64,000 nucleotides of DNA, from the NCBI GenBank assembly GCA_026413255.1, contig JAOCZO010000006.1:248001-312000 (forward strand), read 5' to 3'. This DNA is from Fereydounia khargensis. Lineage: Eukaryota; Basidiomycota; Ustilaginomycetes; Urocystidales; Fereydouniaceae. The position numbers were made by a program, and so were the translations under genes. Shown piece by piece: positions 32,428 to 41,616 of this stretch (positions are counted from its first letter, which is position 1; each line of letters begins with the position of its first letter). The notes under the pieces were generated by a model. The model saw nothing but the letters and a program-made list of their open reading frames with translations. It was not told the DNA's origin and searched no databases.

Positions 32428-33357
32428 GTATCCTGTGTCCTCCCTTCGGCCTACTGCCCACTAACACCTCGCAGGACCCGTGGCCGACTTTCTCCGTCAC
32501 GCGGCCTACGTATCCTCCTACGACCGCCGGCTGCGTCACCCATCCTGGACCGCCGAGCACCTCACTGCCGCCTCTCTCCAGCGCCCCGGCGGTGGTGGTG
32601 GCGACCGCACAAACTCGGTGTTTAAGGAAGATGAGCGAATCCCGGAGCTCTTCCGTGCCAGGCTGGCCGACTACTTCCGCAGCGGCTACGACCGTGGCCA
32701 CATGGTCCCTGCGGCGGATGCCAAGTTTTCCCAGCCCGCGATGGACGAAACATTTCTGCTGACCAACATTGCGCCTCAGGTCGGTGTGGGCATGAACAGG
32801 GACTACTGGGCACACACGGAGGACTTTGTCCGCCGCCTCACGCAGAGCTTTGCTGATCTCTACGTGTTCACCGTTCCCCTGTACCTGCCGCGTCAGAGCA
32901 CGGACGGCAAGTGGCGCGTGACGTACGAGTGAGTTGCTCCTCTCCCCTTTCCCCTTGCTACGACCGACTGACAAGTAACAATAACCTGCCTTGGTGTTCA
33001 AGGGTGATCGGGAACCCGCCGAGCGTGTCGGTGCCCACGCACTTTGCCAAGGTGATATTGGGCGTCGGTGGTCTGCCGTCCAAAGGCGGCCCCGGCCCCG
33101 GCCCCCCCATGGCGCTGGGCGCATTCGTAATGCCCAACTCGGTCATCCCGAACGAAGCGCCACTCGAGAGCTTCGCGGTCCCCGTCGAGACGGTCGAGCG
33201 CGCTGCCGGGCTCACCCTCTTCCCCGCGGCCATCAAGGCGTCCGCCAAGCGCCTCTGCGACACGGTCAAGTGCTCTATCATCGTGCGTGACTTTGGTGAC
33301 AAGTCCAAGACGCTCACTGCGCCCAAGCCCCAGCCGGGCAGGAGTGCCACCCTGTAA
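32141..33357 (+). CDS. NUC1: Mitochondrial nuclease Nuc1 / endonuclease G
   Basis: DNA/RNA non-specific beta-beta-alpha-metal endonuclease of the mitochondrial inner membrane. Three exons, 32141-32366, 32475-32928 and 33003-33357, encode 344 aa. Residues 8-25 are a hydrophobic anchor (LFAGGLLLGAGGAVLL), followed by a Pro-rich linker. The nuclease domain carries the catalytic DRGH with H151 as general base, the metal-site region TNIAPQ, and conserved WR and KVILG segments. Intron 1 opens with GTAAGTAAGTAAGC and continues as an AAGC array to about 32427. Length is close to yeast Nuc1 (329 aa). The PTP gene follows on the same strand 189 bp after the stop. Confidence 0.93.
32367..32428 (+). repeat. 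(AAGC)n array starting at the NUC1 intron 1 donor
   Basis: The donor GTAAGT is itself the first unit of a tetranucleotide run: GTAAGTAAGTAAGC, then about twelve AAGC units. Three overlapping donor-like sites sit at 32367, 32371 and 32375. Confidence 0.92.
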
Positions 33358-33359
33358 TC

Positions 33360-33379
33360 TACAGTACAGTACAGTACAG
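33360..33379 (+). repeat. Short (ACAGT)n array after NUC1 stop
   Basis: Three ACAGT units plus ACAG begin three bases after the NUC1 stop. Imperfect GGTGC units follow at about 33429-33447. Confidence 0.9.
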
Positions 33380-33546
33380 CAGTGAAGACGGTTGGATCAG
33401 TGAATGCGCGCGCGTGTGTGTGGAGGTTGGGTGCGGTGCGGTGCGATGCGGTGTGTTCGGGGCGTTGCGTTGGCTCAACCAGATATCTATAACGGTGCTT
33501 TGCTTTCTGCGATGCGACTTGCATCCATCTACCGTGCGCACACACC

Positions 33547-34416
33547 ATGTCGCTCGAGGCGATTGCACAGGATATTCCCGTCCTCTTCCGCCATCTGGAG
33601 CGGCTGGACCAGCTGCGGCTAGCCTTTCCGTCGTTCGGCTACCGCACGAGGCAGGGCGAGGCGCACGCCCACCTCAACCGGTACAGCGATGTGGTGCCGT
33701 ACGACCACGCCTTGCTTCCGGGAGCGTATCTGAATGCGAGTCTGATCCCGCCTTTTGCCCCCGGGCCCGGGCCCGGGTCGGGGCTGGGGTCGGGGTCGGG
33801 GGGAGTGTCGTATATTGCGTCGCAGGCGCCGCCGCCGCGGACGTTTGAGGCGTTCTATGCCCATCTCGTGGGGCAGGACTGCCGCGTGCTGGTAAACCTC
33901 ACGCCGCTCACGGAGCGCGGGCGGGCCAAGGCTGACCAGTACTGGCCCTCGTCGACCAGCACGCCGCTCCGCCTCGCCGACGGCACCAGCATCCACCTGC
34001 TCGAGCAGACGCGGCCCGCACCAGACCTCACACTGCGCACACTCCACATCCAGCCCGCCAACCACACCCTCACCCAGCTCCACCTCACCGCCTGGCCAGA
34101 CCACGCCACCTTCCCCCTCTCCAACCTCCTCCACCACGTCACCCAGCTCCAATCCTCCACCGCCGCCCCCGCCTCCCCCCTCTGGGTACACTGCAGCGCA
34201 GGCCTAGGCCGAAGCGGCACCCTCATCGCCGCACATGCCGCAATGCACGCTCTCCGCTTCAACCCCACCGACACCTGGGACCTCCCCCTCCGCATCGTAG
34301 AACACCTCAGAAGATACAGAGCTCGCATGGTACAGACACCCGAACAGCTCCTCGCCGTGTGGGAGGCCGTGCTGGCTCTCCAGTCCGAGAACGCCAAAAC
34401 ATCCGCCAAGTCTTGA
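33547..34416 (+). CDS. Protein tyrosine phosphatase (classical Cys-based fold)
   Basis: Single exon, 289 aa. A tyrosine-specific PTP domain fills the chain: HLNRYSDVVPYDHALL (NRYxDVxPYD motif), YLNASLI, YIASQAPP, FYAHLV, LTPLTERGRAKADQYWP, the WPDH loop with D185, and the P-loop HCSAGLGRSGT with catalytic C216 and R222. A Q-loop-like stretch RARMVQTPEQLLAVWEA follows. Relative to human PTP1B the domain is compact and has a Gly/Pro/Ser-rich insert (about residues 74-92) made of GPG and GSG repeats, between the substrate-loop segment and YIASQAPP. All catalytic residues are present, so it should be active. Substrate unknown; fungal small PTPs often act on MAP kinases or in cell cycle control. 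Confidence 0.92.
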   Translation: MSLEAIAQDIPVLFRHLERLDQLRLAFPSFGYRTRQGEAHAHLNRYSDVVPYDHALLPGAYLNASLIPPFAPGPGPGSGLGSGSGGVSYIASQAPPPRTFEAFYAHLVGQDCRVLVNLTPLTERGRAKADQYWPSSTSTPLRLADGTSIHLLEQTRPAPDLTLRTLHIQPANHTLTQLHLTAWPDHATFPLSNLLHHVTQLQSSTAAPASPLWVHCSAGLGRSGTLIAAHAAMHALRFNPTDTWDLPLRIVEHLRRYRARMVQTPEQLLAVWEAVLALQSENAKTSAKS

Positions 34417-34490
34417 CACACAATTCGTCCCATTGGTACACGGTATCGGACCACTTGGAAAACAAAAGCCATTACAGAGACACGACTAGA

Positions 34491-35378
34491 TTAAAGCTTG
34501 GGCGTGATTCCGTCCGCAAAGGGGCCCTTGTACGGCACGTTGAGCCACGCCGCCACTTGCTGTGCGCGTGCGCGTGCCAGTGTCAGTGTCAGTGTCAGTG
34601 TCAGTGTTTGTACGAGTACACGACGTACCTCGAACCTATCCGAGCCAAAGAAGGCAGCCTTGTCGCCGTCCACGGCTCTGGTGATCACGAACCAGGGGCT
34701 TCCAAACACGCCGTCGTCCACGAGCTCCTTGGTGACCTGTGTGAGTTTCTTCTTGGTCTCGGGGTTCTCGAGTGCGCGCTTGACGACGGCGGCCGTGTCG
34801 GCGCCCAGGGCTGGGGTAAGGATGGCCACCATGTCCTCGGCGGTGGCGCAGGGCGCATCGCGTTCCCAGATGGCGCGGAAACACGTCTCGATCGAGTGCT
34901 CGAGCTTGGCGTCCTGCCGCTCCGCCATGTCGAACAGCACGATCTGCATCGTCTGCGTGTTGATCGGGAACGCGGCCGGCATCGCCACTTTGACTATCCC
35001 CCAAGTCCGTCTCAGTTTGTGTTTCTGCACATGTGGTGATGCTGTATGAACTGCACCTACCTCCGAAAAACTTTTCACACCGCACCATCTCGGTGGCCAT
35101 GTAGGCGCCCTTGTTGGGTACGCTGATCGGCGGCCTGTTGCCTGAAAACTAGAGGACACAGCAGAGAGAATCAGCACCTTACTTGGATCAGATGTGGAAG
35201 CTTGTCTGAACTGGAATTTCGACTGTACCTTCATGACATATCCGAGGTTCATGGGCGCATATGTAATGTCGAGGTTCCACGCCTTTTGATAGCGACGGAG
35301 CACGGTGAATCCGACCAAGGACCACGGTGACACGCAGTCAAAGTAGAACGTGACCTTGTTTCGTGCTGCTGCTGCCAT
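34491..35378 (-). CDS. Glutathione S-transferase kappa-type (DsbA-like fold)
   Basis: Mitochondrial or peroxisomal thioredoxin-fold transferase, also related to 2-hydroxychromene-2-carboxylate isomerase. Four exons, 35378-35229, 35148-35061, 34993-34629 and 34559-34491, encode 223 aa, the usual length for kappa GST. The N-terminus VTFYFDCVSPWS places the catalytic Ser at S17. Other marks are PPISVPNKGAYMATEMVRCEKFFG, FPINTQTMQ and the cis-Pro region GVFGSPWFVI followed by FFGSDRFE. The last exon adds QVAAWLNVPYKGP. Intron 3 (34560-34628) carries a six-base tandem repeat with CTGAC on the sense strand. Converges on the PTP gene with 74 bp between stops. Confidence 0.9.
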   Translation of the reverse strand: MAAAARNKVTFYFDCVSPWSLVGFTVLRRYQKAWNLDITYAPMNLGYVMKVQSKFQFRQASTSDPSKVLILSAVSSSFQATGRRSAYPTRAPTWPPRWCGVKSFSEVGAVHTASPHVQKHKLRRTWGIVKVAMPAAFPINTQTMQIVLFDMAERQDAKLEHSIETCFRAIWERDAPCATAEDMVAILTPALGADTAAVVKRALENPETKKKLTQVTKELVDDGVFGSPWFVITRAVDGDKAAFFGSDRFEVRRVLVQTLTLTLTLTLARARAQQVAAWLNVPYKGPFADGITPKL

Positions 35379-35761
35379 CGTGAGTGAAATGCAATGCTAT
35401 ACAATACAATACTGGCCTTCTGATTGCGTGGTCGAATGGGCCCTTTATATCTCTCGGGAGAGTAGGGCAAGGTGGTGGACACCGAAAGTGTTGGTCGTAT
35501 GAAAGTTCGTTGAACATAATTCCGTCCCAACAGAGTGTGTGTGCAGACTGCGGGGTAACGCGCATGAGACTCGGCGCGTCCGGCCAACCCAGCCCGGCAC
35601 CGCTGAACCGGGCTGCGCTCCGAGACGAGACGAGACGAGACAGGCAGAAGCGGACCGGACCTGCTCTGCTTTGGTACTGATTGATTGGCGTTGCATTCCC
35701 ACCCACGGTTCCTGTCATGTACTGTACAGTAAATAGAGTCAGTCAAGCACACCGAACAGCA
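35379..35761. other. Tandem spacer between CLYBL-like and GST kappa genes
   Basis: Upstream region of the GST kappa gene. Contains GAGAC units (35625-35641) and GTACTGTACAGTA (35719-35731). No gene seen. Confidence 0.5.
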
Positions 35762-37258
35762 TCAGTCCTCCTCGGCCACATCTGGGATCTGCAGGCCAGC
35801 CGCCTTGGCCTTGGCAAGCACCGACTCGGCTTGCAACAGCATTGGGCTACACTCCCTCCAGCACACAGGGTGTCAGTCAGTCAGTCAGTCAGTCAGTCAA
35901 CCAGTCGGTCAGTCAGTCAGTCGGTCAGTCGGTTGCGGAAGCGCAGGCGCTGGGGCTGAGAGCAAACTCACGCATCAATCATAATGAGCGAATCGCCGTC
36001 CTTGAGTCCGACTGCGCCCTTGTGTTCCGATACCGACTTTTCATACAGGTGCTTGATGCGCGCCGCTCGTTTGATCGCATCGGTACTGGGTGCGTAGACG
36101 TTTTGAATCGTCTCGACCTGGACGGGGTGAATGGCTTGTTTGCCATCAAACCCGAGTTCCTTGCCCTCGTTGCATTCGTCTTGGAGGTACGCCTCGTCCT
36201 TGTAGTCGATACAGACCATGTCCTGTCGTGTCGTTCACCGTCGGGTCAAGTTCAGCGATGGTCACAAGACAGACAGCGGCGGCTGCTACTCACAATGGCA
36301 GCCAGGTTGTGCGCCTTGGCAATCGTAGCCATGTGGGCTCGCGGGAAGAGAAGCTCGCGCCGCGAACGCGTGCGAATGATGCCCGTCGACGCACAGTAGT
36401 CCTCACTAAAGGCATCAGGTTCGGTCAGGCACACGCAACATTCACACACCCAGGGATAGGGTGGCCCATCTTACCTGGCAAACAGGAGGGCAGTGATCTC
36501 GACAACAGGCTGGGCATCCGACTTGGTCTCCCACTGGATCGACTCGATGATCTTGGGCATGCGAAGGAGCGAGGCAGCGCTCTCAACCGAGAGGACGAGT
36601 GACAATGGCTTGTACCTGATCATATAGTCAGTGTCGGTCATTGCGAGTCACGCAGTGGCACGACTCACTCTTCCGTGTTGCGCAGTGCCTTTGCCTTGGC
36701 AAGGATGAAGCGAATGTCGTCCTCGTGCTCGACCTTGGGCACCACAATAGCCTGTGCAGGACACAAGAGCAGCCATGCATAAGTTGAGTCGCCCAGTGGA
36801 CGAACGCAAGGACAGTGGGGTCTGACACTCACCTCGAGTTGCCTAGACGGAAGGATCATGTCGAGGTCATCGCCGGACAGCGTCTGGTCTCCCGAGGGCG
36901 GATTGATGCGGACGGCCAGCTCAGGACCCGGTCGGGCAGCAGCCTCGAGTGCATGGAAGACGGTCTCGCGTGCCAGTCCCTTGCGGTGGTGTGCCACGCT
37001 GTGCAAGCAGATTCAGTACCCTGCGCCTACCCAGCGCTACTCGTCTCGACTCGCCTCGATTCTACCCACCTATCTTCCAAGTCGTAAATGATGCAGTCCG
37101 AGGTGCTCGTCTGACTCTGTACCAAGTCCACGTCGCGTCCCACCCGAGTCAGCAACATGCCAGGATTAAGAGGGCTGGTAGGAGCTGAGCTGAGCTGAGC
37201 TCACCTTTTTAATCATCTTTTCCGAACTTCCAGGGACATAGAGCATGCTGCGGCGCGA

Positions 37259-37293
<35 letters not shown>

Positions 37294-37537
37294 GGCTGTT
37301 GGTGGCGCCACTTTTGGTGGGCTGCTTGACTGAGCCGCTGATGCCTGCGCTTGACTTTCGTTCGTTGCTCTCGAGCGTGCTGGCACTGGATGTGAACATA
37401 CGGTTGAGCACTGGCACTGGCACTGGCACTGGCACTGGCACTAGCCGCGCCGCAGCCAGGGTGGACTGGCAAGCACCACCAAGGACGCGTGCTGGTGCTG
37501 CCGCTCTGCTGCTGCGCAAGACGGCTGGTTGGAGCAT
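35762..37537 (-). CDS. CLYBL-like HpcH/HpaI aldolase family lyase, mitochondrial
   Basis: Member of the citrate lyase beta / malyl-CoA lyase family; mammalian CLYBL is a mitochondrial citramalyl-CoA lyase with malate synthase side activity. Eight exons: 37537-37205, 37110-37070, 36998-36833, 36751-36669, 36615-36475, 36405-36294, 36222-35972 and 35846-35762; 403 aa. Exon 1 encodes a presequence, a VPVPVPVP run and a Ser run before RRSMLYVPGSSEKM. Motifs: CIIYDLEDSV, the AVRINP region, AIVVPKVEHEDD, SVESAASL, ALLFASEDY, and KQAIHPVQ. The conserved Arg of RINP, the Glu of VPKVE and the Asp of EDY fit Mg and acyl-CoA binding. All junctions restore family motifs. Intron 7 is 125 nt and largely a GACT repeat. 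Divergent from the aminotransferase gene, 399 bp between starts. Confidence 0.9.
35871..35932 (-). repeat. (CTGA)n repeat inside CLYBL intron 7
   Basis: On the sense (minus) strand the repeat gives about ten copies of CTGAC, identical to the fungal branch-site core. It lies 25-85 nt upstream of the acceptor at 35847. Confidence 0.92.
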
Positions 37538-37936
37538 CGCGTGAGAGTGGCGTATCGTAGGTCGGAGAGGTGCCGAATGTGACAACTCAAGGTGATGTGA
37601 TGTGATGTGATGTGATGTGATAGAGGAGGGGCGGAGGGGGGGTCCGGGGAAACGACGCCCAGACGCCCCAGCGGATCGGGACTCTCTGCTGCATACATCA
37701 CCTCCACTCACGGGGTCAGCTGGGCTGACAGGCAGCAGGCAGCAGGCAGCAGGCACTAGGCAGCTTGAATGTGTTGACCAATGCGCGACTCGGCAACTCG
37801 GCCCTCTGCTTACTGTCTCGTGCGGAACTGGTAGCGAGCGCGCCTCTAATCTCCGCGCAGCCTTTGCCTCCCCTCCACACGCAGTCGGGCAGACTTGGCT
37901 TTTGCTTCCACGCTACCATCGACCCACCACTCAACC
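37538..37936. promoter_or_regulatory. Divergent promoter region with ATCAC repeat
   Basis: Between the CLYBL-like and aminotransferase starts. A GTGAT repeat at about 37592-37620 reads as ATCAC on the CLYBL sense strand, 55-83 nt before its ATG. A CAGGCAG run lies at about 37730-37755. No coding region supported. Confidence 0.5.
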
Positions 37937-39889
37937 ATGTCTGCACCTGCCCAGCACAGCAACCTCTCCCAGCGCGGTCGTCACAACGCCGGATTCCTCA
38001 ACAAAAAGGTGTCCGCCATCCTCGATGTCCTCCGCAACCTCTACGACCCCGACGAAAACCCAGACGGCGTAGTCAACCTAGGCATCGCAGACAACGGCCT
38101 CTGTCGTCCCGAGCTGATCAAGTTTTTCAACAGCAACCGACTCAAGCTCAAGCCTGCCGAGCTCACCTACGCCGACCGCTTCACCACCTCGTCCCGTCTC
38201 CTCGCTGCCATCGCCAACCTCTTCAACGAGTACAGCCCCGACTTTCCCGAGGGCAAACTCTCTCCCAAACCCGTCAAAAAGGTCCAGCCCGAGCACCTCG
38301 CCATTGGGTCCGGCGCAACTGGTATCCTAGACGAGCTCTTCTGGGCCATTCTCGAGCCAGGTCAAGGTGTACTCATCAGCACTCCCTAGTGAGTCTTTCT
38401 CTCCCTCTCATCCGTGACTGTGACTCTCTGTCCTTACCCTATCCTGCACCAAGCTACAATGCGTTCGACCACGACCTCACTGCCCGTGCGGCTTGCGAGA
38501 TCGTCCCCGTCGAAGTCCCCCAGCCAGACACCAAGGCCGGAGCTGCTGCCTCACTCGACCCTGGCCGCATGTTCGCCAAGGATACTGTTGCACTGTATGA
38601 AAAGGCACTTCTCGATGCTCAGCAAAAGGGGACCAAAGTCGGCGCTCTTCTCCTTTGCAACCCCCACAACCCATCGGGTGGTATCTACCCGCGTGAGACG
38701 GTCGTCGAGCTCGCCCGTCTGGCTGCCAAGTACAAGCTCCACTTTGTATCAGACGAGTAAGTAGACTGTCTCTCTGTCCTGCACTGGCATCTGACACAAT
38801 GACTGCTTGTTCCAACTCCTTGTTTCAGGATCTACGCCCGGTCGTGCTACAAGACTAAGGACGTGCCTCAACCGCACGTGTTTCACTCGGTCCTTTCGAT
38901 CGACATGGCTGCCGAGGCCGGGCTGGATCCGTCGTGTCTGCACGTCGTCACGTCGGCCAGTAAAGACTTTGGCATCAACGGATTTCGCCTCGGCGTGCTG
39001 GTGAGCCAGCACAACCCAGACCTGCACCGCGCCATGACGGGTGTTGGGATGCTCTCGCAGAGTGCGGCGCCCGCTGGCGTGCTGTGGGCCACGTGGCTCG
39101 AGGACCGTGCCTTCCTCTCCTGGTACCTCGAGGAGAACCGGCGCCGCATGTCGCTCGTGTACAACCATGTCACCGCGTGGCTAGACCACTACCGCATCCC
39201 CTATGTCCCTGCGAACAGCGGACACTTTTTCCTCCTCGACCTCCGCAGCCACACGGCCGGAGAGACGAGGCACGCGGAGGCAGAGCTGGTGAGCAAGATG
39301 ATTGCGGCCAAGGTGTTTGTGGCCCCCGGGACGCAGTACCACCACCCGGTGCCCGGGTTCTTCCGTCTCACGTTCACGCAGGACCCACATGCGATCAAGA
39401 CGGGTCTCGGACGCCTCGAGCGAGTCTTTGGCTTTTCGGACAGATTCGAAGAGTCGAGGCCCCTCCTGGACCTCAAGAAGGGCGGAAAGCCGTGTCCGCT
39501 CGATGCACGTGACCTCACTTTTACAGACGAGAAGCATGCGCAGCAACTCGATCTGGAAGCCCGAGTCGAGCCCAAGTTGCAGGCGCTCATGCAGTCGCTC
39601 AAGGTGTGAGTGAGTCGGCCAACCCCCCTTCCCTGTCAAGAGAGACGTACTGATCGGCCCGAATAGGTTTGCCACATACATGGTCGTGATGGGCCTCATA
39701 ACCGCCATTACGAGCTTTCTTACCGAGCCACACTTTGTTCTGCTGGACGCACTGTTCCCGCCTTCCGACCGGACCGTGTCGGCACTCTTCATTGGCCTCG
39801 TGCTCATGCTCACCCGAGCCGTGCTGCTGCGACTTGCAACACGCCAACCACGCACCGCGCCGGCACTTGAAGAAATAGTTCTAGATTAG
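37937..39889 (+). CDS. PLP-dependent class I/II aminotransferase (ACC synthase-like) with optional membrane tail
   Basis: Fold-type I PLP enzyme resembling fungal ACC synthase-like aminotransferases. Exons 37937-38388, 38454-38756 and 38829-39605 encode the catalytic part; exon 39667-39889 adds a tail, 584 aa in all. Motifs: NLGIADNGLC, LTYADRFTTSSRLLAAIA, GSGATGILDELFWAI, LLLCNPHNPSGGIYP with the PLP-ring Asn, HFVSDEIYARS, and SASKDFGINGFRLG with Schiff-base K297, then FRLTFT with the carboxylate-binding Arg. Intron 39606-39666 (61 nt) has GTGAGT, a TACTGAT branch site and AATAG. If retained, TGA at 39607-39609 ends a soluble 511-aa enzyme. If spliced, translation continues through two hydrophobic segments (starting MVVMGLITAIT and LFIGLVLMLTR). 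The tail keeps G/C third positions. Substrate not assignable. Confidence 0.88.
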
Positions 39890-39897
39890 ACGTGTAC

Positions 39898-41149
39898 CTA
39901 GCGCAGTAGACCGTTTCGTTCTGTCGCCTTGCCGCCGATATCGCCTGCTTCCGGTTCGTCCTGTTCGATCTCTACATGGCCGTTGCTGGGCCCCGTGCCG
40001 GCGCGGCCTTGTTCGACGTCAATGTCTGCGACGTCCGTCTGACCTGATGCGGCGCGGTGTTCCTCTTCTCGCTGGGTGCGGGCGTCTTGATCGCGCCGCG
40101 TGTTTTCCCGGAACGCATAGGACTGGGCGAGGATGAGGAGGTCTATCGAGAGCTGGAACACGGCGCACACAGTAAACTGGAGGGGAGAGCCGCGGGCCAA
40201 AAAGTAGACAAGCTTGAATGAATCACCACCGATCCATCCGACCAGGACCGAGGCTCGGAATCCGGCGAGCGAGCGGCGCCGTTGGTTGCTGTGACAAAAG
40301 ACAAGGAGTCAGGGGCCATGTTTGCTTGACGAAAGAGAAGGGAGAGGAGCATACGTACGCGATCAGTTGGGGAACAGGGAGCGTACTCTCCAGTCCCAGC
40401 GCAAAGTAGCCCAACGCTGCTACAAACGTGGCAAAGTAGCCGAGCGCGAGGTAGAGAATACCGAGAAAGCCAATGTAGAACGCGAGAAAGTAGAGGTACG
40501 AGTCGTAGTCGCGCCACTGCCAAAAGTTGAGGGGGCGTCTTCCCTTCTTGAGCTGCGCCTTCCACCCTGCTGCTGCTGTTCCGGCAGGAGCAGATGCCGA
40601 CGGCTGGGTAGATGTAGCGCCCGAGTCTGAGGAGATGGCGTCTGCATCGTTGCCAGAGACAAGGCCGTACGGGGATGACTTGGGCAGAAAGGGCAGATGC
40701 GAGATGCCGAGGGTAGCGAGGAGGGGCTGTTTGTTCGGATACGAGTTGTCCTCCTCGTCATCTTGGGTCGGATGCTGGTGTTGTGGTGGGGGGTGTGGGT
40801 GGTTGAAGCCCGCTTCGGCCTCGTCTTGGTCGGCAGTAAAGATGACGCGGGGGGTATCCGAGCTGATGGAGGTAGCGTTGCGGGCTGCAGGCTGGAAGCG
40901 GAGACATAGGTAGAGCAGGCCGAGCTGGGAGGCAATCATGAGCCATGACTGGAGGAGGAGGGCGAATTCAAAGTGTTCTCCGAGCCAGAAGAAGCAGCGG
41001 GTGATGTTGGCGATGAGGAGGACGGCGCACACGTCGTGGGTGAAGCCGGTGGCATCGCGCTTGCGCCAGATAGAGTAGGCCTGGTCGGCGTAGACGAGGG
41101 GCGCGCCGATCGCCATGCCGAGCGAGGCGAGGGTGGATATCGAAGTCAT
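39898..41149 (-). CDS. PQ-loop repeat membrane protein (SLC66A2/Any1-like)
   Basis: Multi-pass membrane protein with two PQ-loop repeats, a SWEET-like fold. Two exons, 41149-40359 and 40288-39898, encode 393 aa. First repeat near the N-terminus (GAPLVYADQAYSIWRKRDATG), here with Pro-Leu instead of Pro-Gln; second repeat LPVPQLIANQRRRSLAG spans the splice junction. About seven hydrophobic helices surround a long hydrophilic loop (about 95-210) rich in His, Pro and acidic residues. Relatives such as human SLC66A2 and yeast Any1 act at endosome/Golgi in lipid asymmetry control. The C-terminus is acidic and Gly-rich. The start at 41149 gives MTSISTLASLGMAIG; upstream frame extension crosses a T homopolymer and is discounted. 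Its stop is 8 bp from the spliced aminotransferase stop. Confidence 0.85.
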
Positions 41150-41466
41150 TCTATTCTCTGGTGGACCGGACGAAGCGGTGCTGAGATGGACGAGGAGAGA
41201 GCAGAGCAGAGCGGCTCGACTTGTTTTGAACGACGCGCTGTGTTCCGAGTTCGGTGTCCGTGCAGTGCAGTGCGGTGCGGTGCGGTGCGGTGCCGAGTCG
41301 AGTCGATCCCACTCGATTCGGGTCCGAGCTGCTCCACTTTTCTTTTTTTTTTTTTTTTTTTTTTTTTTTGGTGGTGCTCTTTGCTTCTTACCAAGCACAA
41401 AGTGTGAGGTCCAGACACAACCCACGCCCCTGCACACCACGCCACGTCCATCGCTCGACTCGAACC
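41150..41466. promoter_or_regulatory. Divergent promoter with GTGCG repeat and T27
   Basis: Between the PQ-loop gene and the myristoylated-protein gene. GTGCA/GTGCG units at about 41259-41293 and T27 at 41343-41369. A T-tract in a divergent spacer is a common fungal nucleosome-depletion element. Confidence 0.6.
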
Positions 41467-41574
41467 ATGGGATCATCATCGTCCAAGCCGGCACGCAAGC
41501 TGGCCAAGGAGGCTACGCAGACTGTGGCTCGCGGCGGAGGCTCAGCCAACCAGGCACCGCCCCATGCAGCAACA

Positions 41575-41616
<42 letters not shown>

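Noticed and set aside
35871-35932. CRISPR-like or regulatory direct repeats
   Set aside because: The unit is four bases without spacers; it is a microsatellite within an intron.
41254-41466. N-terminal extension of the myristoylated protein
   Set aside because: The open frame upstream of 41467 crosses the GTGCG repeat and T27 tract, and would destroy the N-terminal Gly needed for the MGSSSSKP signal.
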